From contig JAAFHD010000259.1 in NCBI GenBank assembly GCA_013298245.1, positions 1 to 5,716 on the forward strand: 5,716 nt of DNA, in the 5' to 3' direction. The DNA is from Alphaproteobacteria bacterium (GTDB lineage: Bacteria; Pseudomonadota; Alphaproteobacteria; Acetobacterales; Acetobacteraceae). The stretch's first letter is position 1. Each line of letters starts with the position of its first letter. The notes beneath the pieces were generated by a model. The model saw only the letters and a list, made by a program, of their open reading frames with translations. It searched no databases and was not told the DNA's origin. Position numbers and translations under genes: made by a program. This document shows positions 5,007 through 5,716 of this stretch, piece after piece.

Positions 5007-5716
5007 ATGAAGCCGATCATCCTTGCGCTGCTGCTGGCAGCGCTGCCCGCCGTCGCACAGAAGGCGCCGCCGCCATCCTCCGCGCAGCCCATCGCGCCCA
5101 CGCGCTGGCACGCCGTGCTGGTCGCCGGCGATGCCAGCCTGGAAGTCTGGGACCGCGCCGTGGAGGTGATGGGCACCGGCCTGCGCGAAGGCGGCCAGAC
5201 CGCGGGCATCCGCGCCTTCTCCGCCCGCCCCGACCGCATCCGCCGCGGCGCCGAACGCGCCGACCCGCGCGCGGTGCTGACCGCCATCGCAGGCCTGCGC
5301 CCCGCCGCCGGCGAGGGCTGCTTCGTCTTCCTGACCATGCATGGCGATCGCGGCGCCGGCCTGGTGCTGCCCGAATCCAACGCGGTGATCGACCCCAACA
5401 TGCTGGACCGGGCGCTGTCCCAGGGCTGCGGCAATGCGCCGACGGTGGTGATCACATCGGGTTGCTACAGCGGCATCTTCGCACAAGGCCCGATGGCCCG
5501 CCCCAACCGCGCCATCTACACCGCCGCGCGGCCCGACCGTTCCTCCTTCGGCTGCGCGCCGCAATTCGCTGTCACCGTCTATGATGGCTGCCTGATCGCC
5601 GAGATGGCGCGCGCGGCCGCACCCGCCGCCCTCGGCCAATCCACCGCCGAATGCGTGCGGCGAGAGGAGGTGCGGCAGAACATGAACCCGCCCTCCGGCC
5701 CGCAGATGTTCCTCGG
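5007..5716 (+). CDS. Secreted peptidase C13 (legumain/caspase-fold) family protein, 3' end cut off
   Basis: 236 codons are visible and the frame is open at the window edge. Residues 1-17 form a Sec signal peptide (MKPIILALLL core, AVA before Gln18), so the protein acts in the periplasm or outside. The body matches the bacterial branch of peptidase family C13 (legumain/GPI-transamidase fold): a strand ending in FVFLTMHGD with catalytic His112, then VVITSGCYSG with catalytic Cys153, followed by the typical TAARPDRSSFGC block at 172-183. NPPSGPQMFL at the edge resembles the family's C-terminal segment, so few residues are probably missing. Five further cysteines (105, 141, 183, 195, 216) could form disulfides. 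Clan CD peptidases usually cleave after a specific P1 residue, but no substrate can be inferred. There is no Shine-Dalgarno; an extended -10 ends 7 nt before the ATG. Confidence 0.85.
   Translation, partial: MKPIILALLLAALPAVAQKAPPPSSAQPIAPTRWHAVLVAGDASLEVWDRAVEVMGTGLREGGQTAGIRAFSARPDRIRRGAERADPRAVLTAIAGLRPAAGEGCFVFLTMHGDRGAGLVLPESNAVIDPNMLDRALSQGCGNAPTVVITSGCYSGIFAQGPMARPNRAIYTAARPDRSSFGCAPQFAVTVYDGCLIAEMARAAAPAALGQSTAECVRREEVRQNMNPPSGPQMFL

Noticed and set aside
3405..5639. A 744-codon open frame on the minus strand across three genes
   Set aside because: It is the mirror of the asparaginase-like, binding-protein and peptidase genes. Its translation is Gly/Ala/Arg/His-rich low-complexity sequence with no domain, and the plus-strand frames carry clear motifs.
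1..5716. tRNA, rRNA, CRISPR array, insertion sequence or attachment site
   Set aside because: I saw no cloverleaf, no regularly spaced repeats, no transposase-like frame and no terminal inverted repeats with target duplications.

Overview
The window suggests a GC-rich alphaproteobacterium, most likely an Acetobacteraceae/Roseomonas-type organism. This is inferred from strong G/C bias at third codon positions, a TctC/Bug solute-binding protein lying next to amidohydrolases, and a short PrpC-type citrate synthase. No rRNA, tRNA or other taxonomic marker is present, so the placement is tentative.

Left part (1-1792). Two leftward genes are seen. At the extreme edge only the first eight codons of a minus-strand gene are visible, identified by a strong Shine-Dalgarno sequence and a GTG start. 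A 444-base gene-free stretch (25-468) separates it from a complete minus-strand 2-methylcitrate/citrate synthase (469-1599). That stretch holds overlapping inverted repeats and an unusual cluster of GANTC (CcrM-type) sites. The synthase has a recognisable promoter about 24 nt upstream of its start.

Middle part (1793-2274). Two small rightward genes diverge from the synthase: a 74-aa protein with a clear signal peptide and an 86-aa protein of unknown function. They overlap by the four bases ATGA. Neither product is recognised.

Right part (2314-4976). A compact rightward cassette encodes an isochorismatase-fold cysteine hydrolase, an L-asparaginase-fold amidohydrolase and a periplasmic TctC/Bug solute-binding protein. 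The genes overlap or lie 2-3 nt apart, so they are probably co-transcribed and coupled. The asparaginase-like protein lacks the Asp that normally follows the second catalytic Thr (HGTAT instead of HGTDT) and has a diverged GNG-type loop, so its substrate is probably not asparagine. The inferred job of the cassette is periplasmic capture of a carboxylate or amide compound and its hydrolysis in the cytoplasm. The substrate cannot be read from the sequence, and the TctA/TctB membrane subunits are not in the window.

Right edge (5007-5716). A rightward secreted peptidase C13 (legumain/caspase-fold) protein with an intact His/Cys pair runs off the window close to its C-terminus. The hydrolase gene at 2314 and this gene share an extended -10 motif (TGCTASGCT) placed 6-7 nt before the ATG, which predicts leaderless mRNAs.
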